Shown one piece after another: positions 27,297 through 35,999 of a stretch of 64,000 bases of DNA. The translations under genes were made by a program, and so were the position numbers. Numbering within the stretch: position 1 is the first letter of the stretch; every line of letters starts with the position of its first letter. Source of the stretch: Cellulomonas dongxiuzhuiae (GTDB lineage Bacteria > Actinomycetota > Actinomycetes > Actinomycetales > Cellulomonadaceae); contig NZ_CP076023.1 in the NCBI RefSeq assembly GCF_018623035.1, positions 1,674,001 through 1,738,000 of the forward strand. Reading direction: 5' to 3'. Under the pieces are notes generated by a model. It worked only from the letters and a program-made list of their open reading frames with translations, had not been told where the DNA came from and made no database searches.

Positions 27297-28496
27297 TCAG
27301 TCGAGGAGCCGCAGGCGCAGCGACTCCGGGCGCCCGGCGAGGACGTCCACGACGTCGGTGGGGACCCGGGACGACACGTCGGTGACGACGTAGCCGAGCT
27401 CCCCGCGCGTCGCCAGCAGCTGGCCCTCGATGTTGACGCCGTGCTCGGCGAGGGTGGCGTTGATCGTCGCCAGCACGCCGGGGACGTTGCGGTGGAGGTA
27501 GGCGACGCGGTGGGCGTCGGGACGCTGGTCCAGCGCGAGGTTCGGCAGGTTGACCGACAGGTTGGTCGACCCCGTCATCAGGTAGTCCCGGACCTTGTGG
27601 GCGACGAACTGCCCGATGGCCTCCTGCGCCTCCTCCGTGGAGCCGCCCGTGTGGGGGGTGAGGATGACGTTCGGCAGCCCGCGCAGCTCGGACTCGAACG
27701 GGTCGCCCTTGCGCTTGGGCTCGACCGGGAAGACGTCGACCGCGGCGCCCGCGACGTGGCCGGAGAGCACGGCGTCGCGCAGCGCGGCGTAGTCGACGAC
27801 GAACCCGCGCGACAGGTTGAGGAAGATCGAGCCGGGCCGCATGCGCGCGATCTGCTTGGCGCCGAACATCCCGGCGTTGCCCGCGCGGCCGTCGACGTGG
27901 AGCGTGACGACGTCGGCGGTCTCGAGGAGCTCGTCCAGCGTGTTCATCCGCCGGGCGTTGCCCAGCGCGAGCTTCTCGGACGTGTCGTAGAAGACGACCG
28001 ACATGCCGAGGTTCTCGGCGAGGACCGACAGCTGGGTGCCGATGTTGCCGTAGCCGATGATGCCGAGCGTGCGCCCGCGGACCTCGTGCGCGCCGGTCGC
28101 GGACTTGTTCCACACCCCGGCGTGCATCTCCTTGTCGAACACCGTCAGGCGGCGGGTCAGGGAGATGATGTCGGCGATCGCGATCTCCACCACCGAGCGG
28201 GTGTTGGAGAACGGCGCGTTGAACACCGCGATCCCGCTGCTCGCGGCGGCGTGCAGGTCGATCTGGTTGGTGCCGATGCAGAACGCACCGACCACCTCGA
28301 GGTCGGGCGCGGCGGCGAGGACGTCGGCCGGGACGTTGGTCTTGGACCGGATCCCCAGCACCTGGACCCCGGCGAGCGCCTCGACGAGCTCGGCCTCGTC
28401 GAGCGCGCCGGTGCGCGTCACGACGTCGAAGCCGGCCGTCTCGAGGATCGTCCGGGCGTGCGGGTGCAGGTTCTCGAGCAGCAGGGCGGTGGGCAC
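27297..28496 (-). CDS. serA: D-3-phosphoglycerate dehydrogenase
   Basis: A 399-residue enzyme for the first step of serine synthesis. The substrate domain holds GIRSKTNVPADVL, the nucleotide motif is GIIGYGNIGTQLSVLAE, catalytic Arg is in NLSRGFVVD and catalytic His in LTPHTGGSTEEA. A C-terminal ACT domain (VPGVLATINATLAEHGVN) suggests serine feedback. This is the about 400-residue form without the extra domain of mycobacterial SerA. The GTG at 28496 is where similarity begins (VPTALLLENLHP). Confidence 0.95.
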   Translation of the reverse strand: MPTALLLENLHPHARTILETAGFDVVTRTGALDEAELVEALAGVQVLGIRSKTNVPADVLAAAPDLEVVGAFCIGTNQIDLHAAASSGIAVFNAPFSNTRSVVEIAIADIISLTRRLTVFDKEMHAGVWNKSATGAHEVRGRTLGIIGYGNIGTQLSVLAENLGMSVVFYDTSEKLALGNARRMNTLDELLETADVVTLHVDGRAGNAGMFGAKQIARMRPGSIFLNLSRGFVVDYAALRDAVLSGHVAGAAVDVFPVEPKRKGDPFESELRGLPNVILTPHTGGSTEEAQEAIGQFVAHKVRDYLMTGSTNLSVNLPNLALDQRPDAHRVAYLHRNVPGVLATINATLAEHGVNIEGQLLATRGELGYVVTDVSSRVPTDVVDVLAGRPESLRLRLLD

Positions 28497-28557
28497 GCCC
28501 CATGGTGCTCCCGTCCCGTGCCGTGGACCAAAGCCGTCCCGAGGTACGGACGAGACC

Positions 28558-28587
28558 GCCCGGGACCGCGCGGCGGCGGTCCCGGGC
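28558..28587 (-). terminator. Terminator after the CotH gene
   Basis: 11-bp perfect arms (28558-28568 and 28577-28587) with an 8-nt loop start 22 nt past the CotH stop on the minus strand, separating this operon from serA. Confidence 0.75.
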
Positions 28588-28609
28588 GGTCCCGGTGCGC
28601 GGTCGGGCG

Positions 28610-30703
28610 TCAGCCCGCGGCGCAGGTCAGCGTCGGGCTGCCCCCGCTGCCGGATCCGATGAACCCGAACGACGTCCCGGCTCCTGCGCCCAGCGCGCCG
28701 TTCCACGACACGTTGCGGGCGGTGACGCTCGACCCGCTGCCGCTGAGCGTCGCGTTCCAGGACTGGGTGACGCTCGTGCCGGCCGGGAGCCCCAGGGTGA
28801 CGGTCCAGCCGGTGAGCGGGGCCGAGCCCGCCGTGACGGTGACCTCGCCCTGGAACCCGCCGGGCCACGTCGAGACGGCGCGGAACGTGGCCGTGCACGC
28901 CTGGCCGGGCTGCGTCGTGGGCCGCGGCGTGACGGACGGGGTGGGTGTCGCGGAGGCGGTGGGTGTCGCGGAGGGGGTGGGTGTGGCGCTGGCGGTCGGT
29001 GTCGCGCTGGCGGTGGGCGTCGGCGTGACCGTCGGTGTCGCGGTGGGGAGCGGGGTCGTCGGTCCGCCCCAGCCGGACGTCGTGTCGAGCCACGCCGCCC
29101 GCCGCAGCAGCCAGTCCTGCATGAAGGACACCTGGCCGCTCCACGTCCCGGCGGTCGGCGTGATGAACGGGCCGACCATCCGCGTCGAGAGGTTCGGGTA
29201 GCGCTGGAAGTTGCGAGCGGCGGCCCCCGCCAGCGGCGCCGTGAGAGTCGACACGCGTGAGCGCAGCGCCGTGTCGGCCAGCGGCCCGCGGCGCAGCTCC
29301 TGCCACCGCACCTTGACGCGGTTGGCGAACGTCGGGTCGCTCATGAGCACGGTGAACCAGTCGGTCGGCGGGTTGTCGCGCGTCTGCTGGTACTGCCAGC
29401 CGGAGACCTGGTCGTTCTGGAAGTACCCGCCGACCCCGAGCGTGAGGTCGAAGTCCCACAGCGGCCCGGCGGTCAGCAGGCCGCCACGGTCCTTGTAGAA
29501 GTACTGGCTGCGGTAGTAGGCGTCCATGTCCCGGCTGAGCTCGTTGACGATCACGAGGTCGACGAACGAGCCGACGTCGATGAGCGACGGGTAGCCCGTG
29601 GCGGGGTCGGCACGGTTCGGCGAGTGGATGGCGTCGTTCACCTGCCCGACGTACCGGGAGATGTAGTCGAGCTGTGCGGGAACGAGGTCGTCGGGGTCGT
29701 GCACCTCGAGGTCGGCCCAGCACCTCGACGTGCCCGCGCACGGCACGAGGGGCTGCTCGGACGCGAGCCACTCGAACTTGATGATGTAGCCGCCCTCGAC
29801 CTTCGGGGGCGTGACGTCCTCGGGCTTGAGCTTCTTGAGGTCGAGCCGGTCCTTCTGGTTCTTGATCGTCTCCTCGAGCATGTAGACGCCGCGGTAGTCG
29901 TTCGCGGCCACGGGCTGCGCGTCGTCGTTCACGTACACCTCGACGAGGCGGTAGCGCGGCGTGTGCAGCCCCATCTCGCGCCCGATGTCGTACATGAGCG
30001 CCTCGCGCACCAGCGACTTGTCGGCGAACGGCCCGCGCAGCGCCCAGTCCGACTCGGCCGGCATGCCGAAGAACGGCAGGTCGTTGTCGTCGCCCGCGTT
30101 GTCCCACAGCTCGAGCCGGTAGGGCTTCTTGTCGAACATGCGCGACGACTGGCCGCGCAGCCGGTACCCGGCACGGGTCACGAGCGCGGGGTCGTCCGTC
30201 AGGGTCGTGGAGCCGCCCTGCGGCTGCAGCTCGATGACCGCGGAGGCATGGTAGTCGTCCGCCACCGCGCCCTTGCCGAAGGAGTCGAGCACGAGCACCG
30301 GCAGGTCGTGGCGCGTCGTGACCGTCGTGGCGACGTACTGCGCGGAGCCCGGCTCACCGCTCGCGGTGCCCCCGACGAAGGCCTGCGCGCGCACCTCGGT
30401 GCTGCGGGTCAGGCTCAGCGGGCCGGAGGCGACGGGGGAGGACGCCGTGGGGGCGGACCCGTCCGTCGTGTAGCGGACCTGGGCGCCCGCGACCGAGGTG
30501 CCGAGCGTGACCTGCAGCGTCCCGCTGAACGCCTTGCTCGGCACCGAGAAGGTGACGTCGCCCGTCAGCCCGGCGTCCGTGGCGGCGACGACCGCCGCCG
30601 CGGGCACCGGTGCGCCGGTGGCGACCGTGGGGCTGAGCAGGGGGACGGCCAGCGCACAGGCCAGCACCCCCGCTGCGAGCGTGCGGGTGGTCCGTTGTGA
30701 CAT
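28610..30703 (-). CDS. Secreted CotH-family protein kinase with C-terminal cellulose-binding module (CBM2)
   Basis: A 697-residue secreted protein. Signal peptide (1-30, ending near TGAPVPAAA); a chitobiase/beta-hexosaminidase C-terminal-like beta domain (about 48-118, VRYTTDGSAPTASSP); a CotH kinase domain (about 135-480) with GYRLRGQSSRMFDKKPYRLE, YRGVYMLEETIK and GPLWDFDLTLG; a Pro/Thr/Ala linker (about 550-592); and a family 2 carbohydrate-binding module (about 600-695) bounded by cysteines with Trp in STWPGG, LTGWTV and QSWNA. CotH proteins are atypical kinases that phosphorylate secreted proteins. The module would place it on cellulose. It is last in an operon with VTC and DUF4956 genes; GAGGAG precedes the ATG. 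Confidence 0.9.
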   Translation of the reverse strand: MSQRTTRTLAAGVLACALAVPLLSPTVATGAPVPAAAVVAATDAGLTGDVTFSVPSKAFSGTLQVTLGTSVAGAQVRYTTDGSAPTASSPVASGPLSLTRSTEVRAQAFVGGTASGEPGSAQYVATTVTTRHDLPVLVLDSFGKGAVADDYHASAVIELQPQGGSTTLTDDPALVTRAGYRLRGQSSRMFDKKPYRLELWDNAGDDNDLPFFGMPAESDWALRGPFADKSLVREALMYDIGREMGLHTPRYRLVEVYVNDDAQPVAANDYRGVYMLEETIKNQKDRLDLKKLKPEDVTPPKVEGGYIIKFEWLASEQPLVPCAGTSRCWADLEVHDPDDLVPAQLDYISRYVGQVNDAIHSPNRADPATGYPSLIDVGSFVDLVIVNELSRDMDAYYRSQYFYKDRGGLLTAGPLWDFDLTLGVGGYFQNDQVSGWQYQQTRDNPPTDWFTVLMSDPTFANRVKVRWQELRRGPLADTALRSRVSTLTAPLAGAAARNFQRYPNLSTRMVGPFITPTAGTWSGQVSFMQDWLLRRAAWLDTTSGWGGPTTPLPTATPTVTPTPTASATPTASATPTPSATPTASATPTPSVTPRPTTQPGQACTATFRAVSTWPGGFQGEVTVTAGSAPLTGWTVTLGLPAGTSVTQSWNATLSGSGSSVTARNVSWNGALGAGAGTSFGFIGSGSGGSPTLTCAAG
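28929..29050 (-). repeat. Degenerate tandem repeat coding the Pro/Thr linker
   Basis: Units of about 18 bp encode alternating ATPT / SATPTP residues joining the kinase and CBM2 domains. Such linkers are typical of secreted cellulolytic proteins and are prone to copy-number change. Confidence 0.8.
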
Positions 30704-30730
30704 CGTCGTCTCCTCGGGTGGTGGGTGCGG

Positions 30731-31537
30731 TCAGCTGTGCGCGTAGGCCTCGACGGCGCTCGCGCTGTGCGGGAGCAGGTGGTGGCGCAGCGTGCGGTGC
30801 CAGCGGTTCGCGGGGAGCTCGGGCTGCAGGGCGGCCAGGCCGGTCGCGTACTTCGAGATGCGCAGCGGACGGTGACCGTGCACCCACAGCAGCCGGTCGG
30901 CGGCCGACGCGGTCGATCCGGTCTTGGTCTCGACGACCGCGAGCCCGTGCAGGTGCAGCGGCCGGCGTCCGTCGTGCCAGAGCAGGTCCACGTCGACCGT
31001 GAGGCGGCTGTCGGAGTCCGGCAGCAGGATCGTGGCGCGCCGGTACCGCGTCAGGAGCGTCGGTGACCAGCGCATCGACTCGGCCCCGGTGATGCCGTGG
31101 GCCGCGAGCGTCGCGGTGACGAAGGGCAGCGCGGGGTCGACGCTGCTGCGGTCGTCGAGCAGGTGGGGCACCCGGTCCTTGACGGTCGTCCCGCGGGCGC
31201 CGCGCGTCTTGACCTCGATCCAGCACAGCGCCGAGTCCACGTACGTGCGCGTGCGCACCTTGAACCGTCGCCGGCGCCGGTGGGCGGCGAGGTGGTACGC
31301 GAGCAGGTCGGGGGTGTCGAAGTACACCGACTCGTACTCGAAGAGGCGCCGGGACCCGATCTCGAGCACCTGGGCGTCGCGGGGGAGCAGCCGCACGAGT
31401 GCGCCGACGTCGTCGACGGGCACGAGGTACTTGCGGTCGACGCGGGTCAGCAGCCCCGCGCGCTCGACGAGCTCGTCGAGGCCCACCGGCACCAGACGTG
31501 CGACGGGATCCTCGAGCAGGTCGGCGTCGGCCGTCAC
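30731..31537 (-). CDS. VTC-domain polyphosphate polymerase
   Basis: A 268-residue cytosolic protein of the triphosphate-tunnel VTC family. Basic and acidic tunnel residues are visible: LTRVDRKYLVP, YFDTPDLLAYH, RRFKVRTRTYVDS, CWIEVKTRG, LTRYRRATI, TVDVDLLW and VVETKTG. In yeast Vtc4 this fold makes polyphosphate from ATP. It lacks SPX and membrane domains, which the adjacent DUF4956 membrane protein may supply. The GTG at 31537 overlaps the DUF4956 stop (GTGA). The CotH gene follows after 27 bp. Confidence 0.87.
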   Translation of the reverse strand: MTADADLLEDPVARLVPVGLDELVERAGLLTRVDRKYLVPVDDVGALVRLLPRDAQVLEIGSRRLFEYESVYFDTPDLLAYHLAAHRRRRRFKVRTRTYVDSALCWIEVKTRGARGTTVKDRVPHLLDDRSSVDPALPFVTATLAAHGITGAESMRWSPTLLTRYRRATILLPDSDSRLTVDVDLLWHDGRRPLHLHGLAVVETKTGSTASAADRLLWVHGHRPLRISKYATGLAALQPELPANRWHRTLRHHLLPHSASAVEAYAHS

Positions 31538-32145
31538 GAGGTGGCCCCGGTCGGCGTGCGCGCCGCGTCGCGGGGGGCCTGCGCGTGCCCGCGTCGTCGG
31601 GCCGGCGGGACCGTCTCGTACCGGACGTCGACCCAGGTCGTGTCGTTCACGAGGTCGATCCGCTGCACGGCGACGTGGTGCACGCGCGCCCCCAGCATGC
31701 CCTCGAGGCGTGCCACGAGCGCGACCCGGTCGAGCACCGCGCCGTCGAGGACGAGCTCCTGGCGCTGGTGCCGCCGCATCACGCGGGGGTGGTCGGCCAG
31801 GAGCACCGCGACCAGCAGGAGCGCCATGAACGCGATCGAGTGCCACAGGGCGCGGCCGGGAAGCGCTCCCAGGATGCCGAGGGCGAGCGCGGCGAAGTAG
31901 TAGGCCACCTCGCGCTGGTCGATCTCCGTCGAGCGCAGCCGGATGATCGACAGCACGCCGAACAGGCCGAGGCCGAGGCCGGCGCCGATCGTCGCCGACC
32001 CCAGCGTCGAGGCCACGGCGAGCACCCCGACGTTGACGCCGAGGAAGGCGACGACGAGGTCACGCCGCCGGTGGCGGCGGAAGTACGTCCATGTCAGCAG
32101 GCCGATGCCTGCGAGGTCGGCGCCGATGAGCACGAGCTGGTCCAT
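31534..32145 (-). CDS. DUF4956 membrane protein
   Basis: A 203-residue protein with about four to five transmembrane segments in residues 1-130 and a C-terminal cytosolic domain (about 135-190). The family core LGLGLFGVLSIIRLRSTEID with basic IRLRS is conserved. DUF4956 genes recur next to VTC-type polymerases and CotH genes in bacteria. It may form the membrane channel or anchor for the polymerase; that is inference. The ATG at 32145 has GGGGGAGC upstream. Confidence 0.85.
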   Translation of the reverse strand: MDQLVLIGADLAGIGLLTWTYFRRHRRRDLVVAFLGVNVGVLAVASTLGSATIGAGLGLGLFGVLSIIRLRSTEIDQREVAYYFAALALGILGALPGRALWHSIAFMALLLVAVLLADHPRVMRRHQRQELVLDGAVLDRVALVARLEGMLGARVHHVAVQRIDLVNDTTWVDVRYETVPPARRRGHAQAPRDAARTPTGATS

Positions 32146-32322
32146 GCGTGGTGCTCCCCCTGCTGGTCCGCTGCGGTGGCGCCCGGGTGAACGGTGGGTG
32201 AACATCCGGGGCAGGGCAGGACCATGGGTTCGGAGTGCGAACGCAGTCAACCGTGCTAAACGTTTGCCGTGACGATGTGACGTTCGATCATGACTGCGGG
32301 CCGGGACGTCGTCCGCGGTCCG

Positions 32323-34572
32323 TCAGGCCGGCGCGTCGAAACCGGCGGGCAGGTCGTGCGCGTGCACCACGTGCAGCGCGTGGGTCGGCCGTGTCATGGC
32401 GACGTAGAGGTCGCCGGCGGACGCCGCCAGCACCTGCGCGGGCTCGATCAGCACCACCACGTCGAACTCGAGCCCCTTCGCCTGGGTAGGAGTCAGGACC
32501 ACGAGCGGGGCCTGCAGGTCGACCGCGTCGCCGGCCGGTACGGCGTGCCCGGCAGCGGCCAGCTCGGCGCGGATCGCGAAAGCACGGTCGGCGGCGGCGA
32601 CGACCGCGACCCGGCCCGCCCCCGCCGCGTCCCCGACCTCGGCGGCGAGGCGGTCGGCAGCCGCCGCCGCGGCCGTGGCGAGCGCGTCCTCGGTGACGTG
32701 CTCGAAGGTCAGGGCGTCGGGGACGTCGCGCGCCGAGGTCTGCGGGCTGACGGGCAGGCCCGCAGCGAGCGCGACCCGGCGCGCCGCAGCGGCGACCACG
32801 GCGGGCGTCCGGTAGTTCACGGTCAGCTCGGCGAGCCGCCAGGTGCCGCGCAGGAGCGGGTCGAGCATCGCCGCCCACTCGTGCGTGCCTGCGGGCGAGG
32901 ACGTCTGCGCGACGTCGCCCACGATGGTCAGGGACCGCGTCGGGACACGCCGCAGCAGAGCGCGCCACGCCATCGCCGACAGCTCCTGCGCCTCGTCGAC
33001 CACCACGTGGCCGTACGTCCACGAGCGGTCCGCCGCGGCGCGCTCCGCCGTCGTGAGCGACGGGCCGGAGCTCGCGAACCGACCGGCGAGCGTCTCCGCC
33101 GAGACCATGTCGCCCGCCCCCGTGCTGCGCAGCACCTGGCGCGCGTACTCGACGTCGGCGGCCTGCCGCTCGGCGTCGGCGCGCGCCTGCGCGCGGGCCG
33201 CCTGGTCGTCCTCCCCGAGCAGCTCGGCGGCCTCGTCCAGGAGCGGCACGTCGGCCGGTGTCCACGGGGCGTCGGCAGGGCGCGCGAGCAGCGCGCGCTC
33301 GTGCGCGGACAGCTCCGGTGCCGCGGCGTCGAGACGGTAGGGCTTGGTCCACAGGTCCGTCAGCAGGCGCTGCGGCGTCAGCGGCATCCACGCCAGGTTC
33401 AGCGCGATCCGGATCTCGCGGGTCGACCGCAGGTCCTCGACGATCTCCGCACGGTCCTCCGGCGGCACCTCCCAGCCGAGCTGCTGCACGTACTGCTCCG
33501 CGAGCCGCGCGAGCATGTCGCGCACGAAGGTCACGCGCGCCTGGTTGTGCGGCCGGTTCTGGCGGCGCGCGCGCCCGATCGCCGCCGCGACGTCCTGAGG
33601 CCGCACGACGACCGTGCGGCCGTCCACCCGCACGCGCGTGGCCTGCTGCGGGACGCGCTGGCGCTGCCGCACGGCACGCCCGACGACCCGCGCCATGACC
33701 GTGCTGCCCTTGAGCCGCGCCACCTCCGCGGCCTCGGTACCGCGCGCCTCGACGCCCGGGTAGAGGTCGGCGATCGTCGCTGTGACCACACCGGTCTCCC
33801 CGAGGGAGGGCAGCACCTGGTCGATGTAGCGCAGGAACGTGCGCGAGGGCCCGACCATCAGGACGCCGGAGCGCTCCAGGAGACGCCGGTGGGCGTAGAG
33901 GAGGTACGCGGCCCGGTGCAGCGCCACGGCGGTCTTGCCGGTGCCGGGCCCGCCCTGCACGACGAGGGCGCCCGTCAGGGGGGAGCGGATGACGGCGTCC
34001 TGCTCGGCCTGGATCGTCGCGACGATGTCGCCCATGCGGCCGGTCCGGGCGGCACCCAGCGCGGCCAGCAGCGCGCCCTCGCCCGAGGCCCCCGCCAGCG
34101 ACGCCGGGTCCACCCCTGCCTCCGCGAGCGCCTCGAGGTCCAGCACGTCGTCCTCGAGGCCCGTGACCTTGCGCCCCGAGGTGACGAGGTGGCGACGCCG
34201 CACGACGCCGTCCGGGTGCGCTGCGGTGGCGCGGTAGAACGCCTGGGCGGCCGGGGCCCGCCAGTCCGTGAGCAGCGGCGTCTGCTCCTCGTCGGTCAGG
34301 CCGATGCGACCGATGTAGCGGTGCTCGCCGTCGCGCAGGTCGAGACGGCCGAACGCGAGCCGGTCCTCCACCGACTCCAGCTGGGCCAGCCGGTCCTCGT
34401 ACAGCGTCGCGAACGCGTCACGCTCGGAGCGGTTCTGGGGCGAGCCGGACGGTCCCGCACGGCGCACTGCCGCGAGACGGCGGCGGGACTGGGCGCGCAG
34501 CTCGTCGAGGCGCCGGTACAGCCCGTCGACGACCTGCTGCTCACCCACGAGCTCGCTGTCGATCGCTGCCAC
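32323..34572 (-). CDS. helR: HelR/HelD-like RNA polymerase-recycling helicase
   Basis: A 749-residue UvrD-superfamily protein. The N-terminal coiled coil (about 1-75) would enter the RNA polymerase secondary channel. Walker A GGPGTGKTAVALHRAAYLLY, motif II VVVDEAQELS, motif III GDVAQTSSPAG and C-terminal AKGLEFDVVVL are visible. In Actinobacteria this HelD class strips stalled or rifamycin-bound polymerase, and HelR gives rifamycin tolerance. The GTG at 34572 is chosen for its GGAGGG ten bases upstream; earlier in-frame GTGs extend it by up to 11 residues. No rifamycin-associated element was found upstream. Confidence 0.82.
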   Translation of the reverse strand: MAAIDSELVGEQQVVDGLYRRLDELRAQSRRRLAAVRRAGPSGSPQNRSERDAFATLYEDRLAQLESVEDRLAFGRLDLRDGEHRYIGRIGLTDEEQTPLLTDWRAPAAQAFYRATAAHPDGVVRRRHLVTSGRKVTGLEDDVLDLEALAEAGVDPASLAGASGEGALLAALGAARTGRMGDIVATIQAEQDAVIRSPLTGALVVQGGPGTGKTAVALHRAAYLLYAHRRLLERSGVLMVGPSRTFLRYIDQVLPSLGETGVVTATIADLYPGVEARGTEAAEVARLKGSTVMARVVGRAVRQRQRVPQQATRVRVDGRTVVVRPQDVAAAIGRARRQNRPHNQARVTFVRDMLARLAEQYVQQLGWEVPPEDRAEIVEDLRSTREIRIALNLAWMPLTPQRLLTDLWTKPYRLDAAAPELSAHERALLARPADAPWTPADVPLLDEAAELLGEDDQAARAQARADAERQAADVEYARQVLRSTGAGDMVSAETLAGRFASSGPSLTTAERAAADRSWTYGHVVVDEAQELSAMAWRALLRRVPTRSLTIVGDVAQTSSPAGTHEWAAMLDPLLRGTWRLAELTVNYRTPAVVAAAARRVALAAGLPVSPQTSARDVPDALTFEHVTEDALATAAAAAADRLAAEVGDAAGAGRVAVVAAADRAFAIRAELAAAGHAVPAGDAVDLQAPLVVLTPTQAKGLEFDVVVLIEPAQVLAASAGDLYVAMTRPTHALHVVHAHDLPAGFDAPA

Positions 34573-34749
34573 CGGTCGCACACCCTCCGAGACGCCGGGT
34601 CGCACGCCCGGTCGCGGCGCCCCGCACGGTGCGTGGCGCCCCGCCCTCGCGGGCGGCCGTCCATTATCCGCTCACCGGAGCCGTCCGTCGCACGTGCGAC
34701 GCGCGGGCGTCGCGCGGGTCAGCGGTACGTGTCGACGCCCGTCCTGGCT

Positions 34750-34755
34750 TACAGT
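34750..34755 (+). promoter_or_regulatory. -10 of the phosphatase-kinase-regulator operon
   Basis: TACAGT lies 27 bp before the GTG at 34782, a short leader with AAGGGA as ribosome site. No clear -35. Confidence 0.45.
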
Positions 34756-34781
34756 GCGTCGACACCGACGAAGGGACACCC

Positions 34782-35999
34782 GTGCACGGCTCTGTGGCGC
34801 GCGACGCTGACGTGCAGTCAGGTGGTCCCGGAGACGACGGCACCCCCCTGCGGATCCTCGTGGTCGAGGACGACGAGGGCGACGCGGTCCTCGTGCGCGA
34901 GCACCTGCAGGACGGCGGCCTGCTGCACGAGACCGTGTGGGTGCGCACGGTCGACGAGGCGCTCATGCACCTCGACGCCGACTGCGTCCTGCTCGACCTC
35001 GGCCTGCCGGACGCGACGGGCCTGGGCGCGCTGCAGCGCGTGCTCGCGGCGGGTGCCCCGCCCGTCGTGGTGCTCACGGGCCTGACGGGGACGGACGCCG
35101 GGGTCGAGGCGGTGGCCGCGGGCGCGCAGGACTTCCTCGTCAAGAGCGACGTCGAGCCCGACCTGCTCGCGCGCGCGGTGCGGTACGCCGTGCAGCGCCG
35201 GCGGCTCGACGACACGGGTCGCGCCCTGTACCAGAGCCTCGTGCGCGCGGCGGAGACCACCCGGCTGGAGCGCGCGCTGCTGCCGACACCGGCCGTGCGG
35301 GACGCCCGCCTGGAGGTCCGCGTCGCGTACCGCGCAGGCCGTCAGGGTCTGCTCGGCGGCGACTTCTACGACGTCGTGGAGCGACCCGACGGCACCGTGC
35401 TGGCGATGGTCGGGGACGTCTGCGGCCACGGTCCGGACGAGGCGGCGCTCGGCGCGACGCTGCGCACCGCCTGGCGCACCCTGGTGCTCGCCGACATCCC
35501 CGCCGACGAGATCCTGGGCCTGCTGGAACGCGTCCTGGCCGCCGAGCGCGCCCGTCCCGAGATCTTCACGACCGTGTCGATGCTCGCGGTCCAGCCCGAC
35601 CGGCGCTCCGCCGACCTCTACCTCGCCGGTCACCCCGTGCCGCTGCGCCTGGGCCCGCCCGCGGCGCTGCTGCCGGCGGGGCACCGCGGTCGCGCGCTGG
35701 GGATCCCCGTGGGGGGTGGCTGGCCCGCGGAGCGTCTCGAGCTCGGCGACTCCTGGCGCCTCCTGCTCTACACCGACGGCCTGCTCGAGGCCACCATCGG
35801 CAACGGGACCCGTCGCCTCGGCAAGGCGGGCCTCCTCGAGGTGGCCGACCGCACCGTGCAGGGAGTGGTGGAGACGGACGGCGACGTGCGACCCGACGAG
35901 GACCCCCTGCTCGGGCGGATGCTCTCCGGCGTGCGCGCGCTGCACGGCGGCGACCTCGTCGACGACGCCGCCGTCGTGCTGATCGGGTGGGACGGATGA
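34782..35999 (+). CDS. Response regulator fused to PP2C-type (SpoIIE/RsbU) phosphatase
   Basis: A 405-residue protein. The receiver domain (about 20-140) has the acidic pocket VVEDDEGD, phospho-acceptor Asp in LLDLGLPDA and conserved Lys in DFLVKSD. A helix links to a PP2C-family Ser/Thr phosphatase domain (about 180-403) with GGDFYDVV, GDVCGHGPDEAA, LYTDGLLE and a final DDAAVV. Such proteins switch anti-anti-sigma factors when phosphorylated. No anti-sigma gene is nearby, so the target is unknown. Its stop overlaps the kinase start (ATGA). Confidence 0.88.
   Translation: MHGSVARDADVQSGGPGDDGTPLRILVVEDDEGDAVLVREHLQDGGLLHETVWVRTVDEALMHLDADCVLLDLGLPDATGLGALQRVLAAGAPPVVVLTGLTGTDAGVEAVAAGAQDFLVKSDVEPDLLARAVRYAVQRRRLDDTGRALYQSLVRAAETTRLERALLPTPAVRDARLEVRVAYRAGRQGLLGGDFYDVVERPDGTVLAMVGDVCGHGPDEAALGATLRTAWRTLVLADIPADEILGLLERVLAAERARPEIFTTVSMLAVQPDRRSADLYLAGHPVPLRLGPPAALLPAGHRGRALGIPVGGGWPAERLELGDSWRLLLYTDGLLEATIGNGTRRLGKAGLLEVADRTVQGVVETDGDVRPDEDPLLGRMLSGVRALHGGDLVDDAAVVLIGWDG

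Noticed and set aside
28929..29050. Tandem repeat considered as CRISPR or minisatellite
   Set aside because: It encodes the Pro/Thr linker in frame inside the CotH gene; units are degenerate, with no spacers.
34573..34781. Rifamycin-associated element upstream of helR
   Set aside because: Inverted GC-rich repeats are present but none matches the known 19-bp element.
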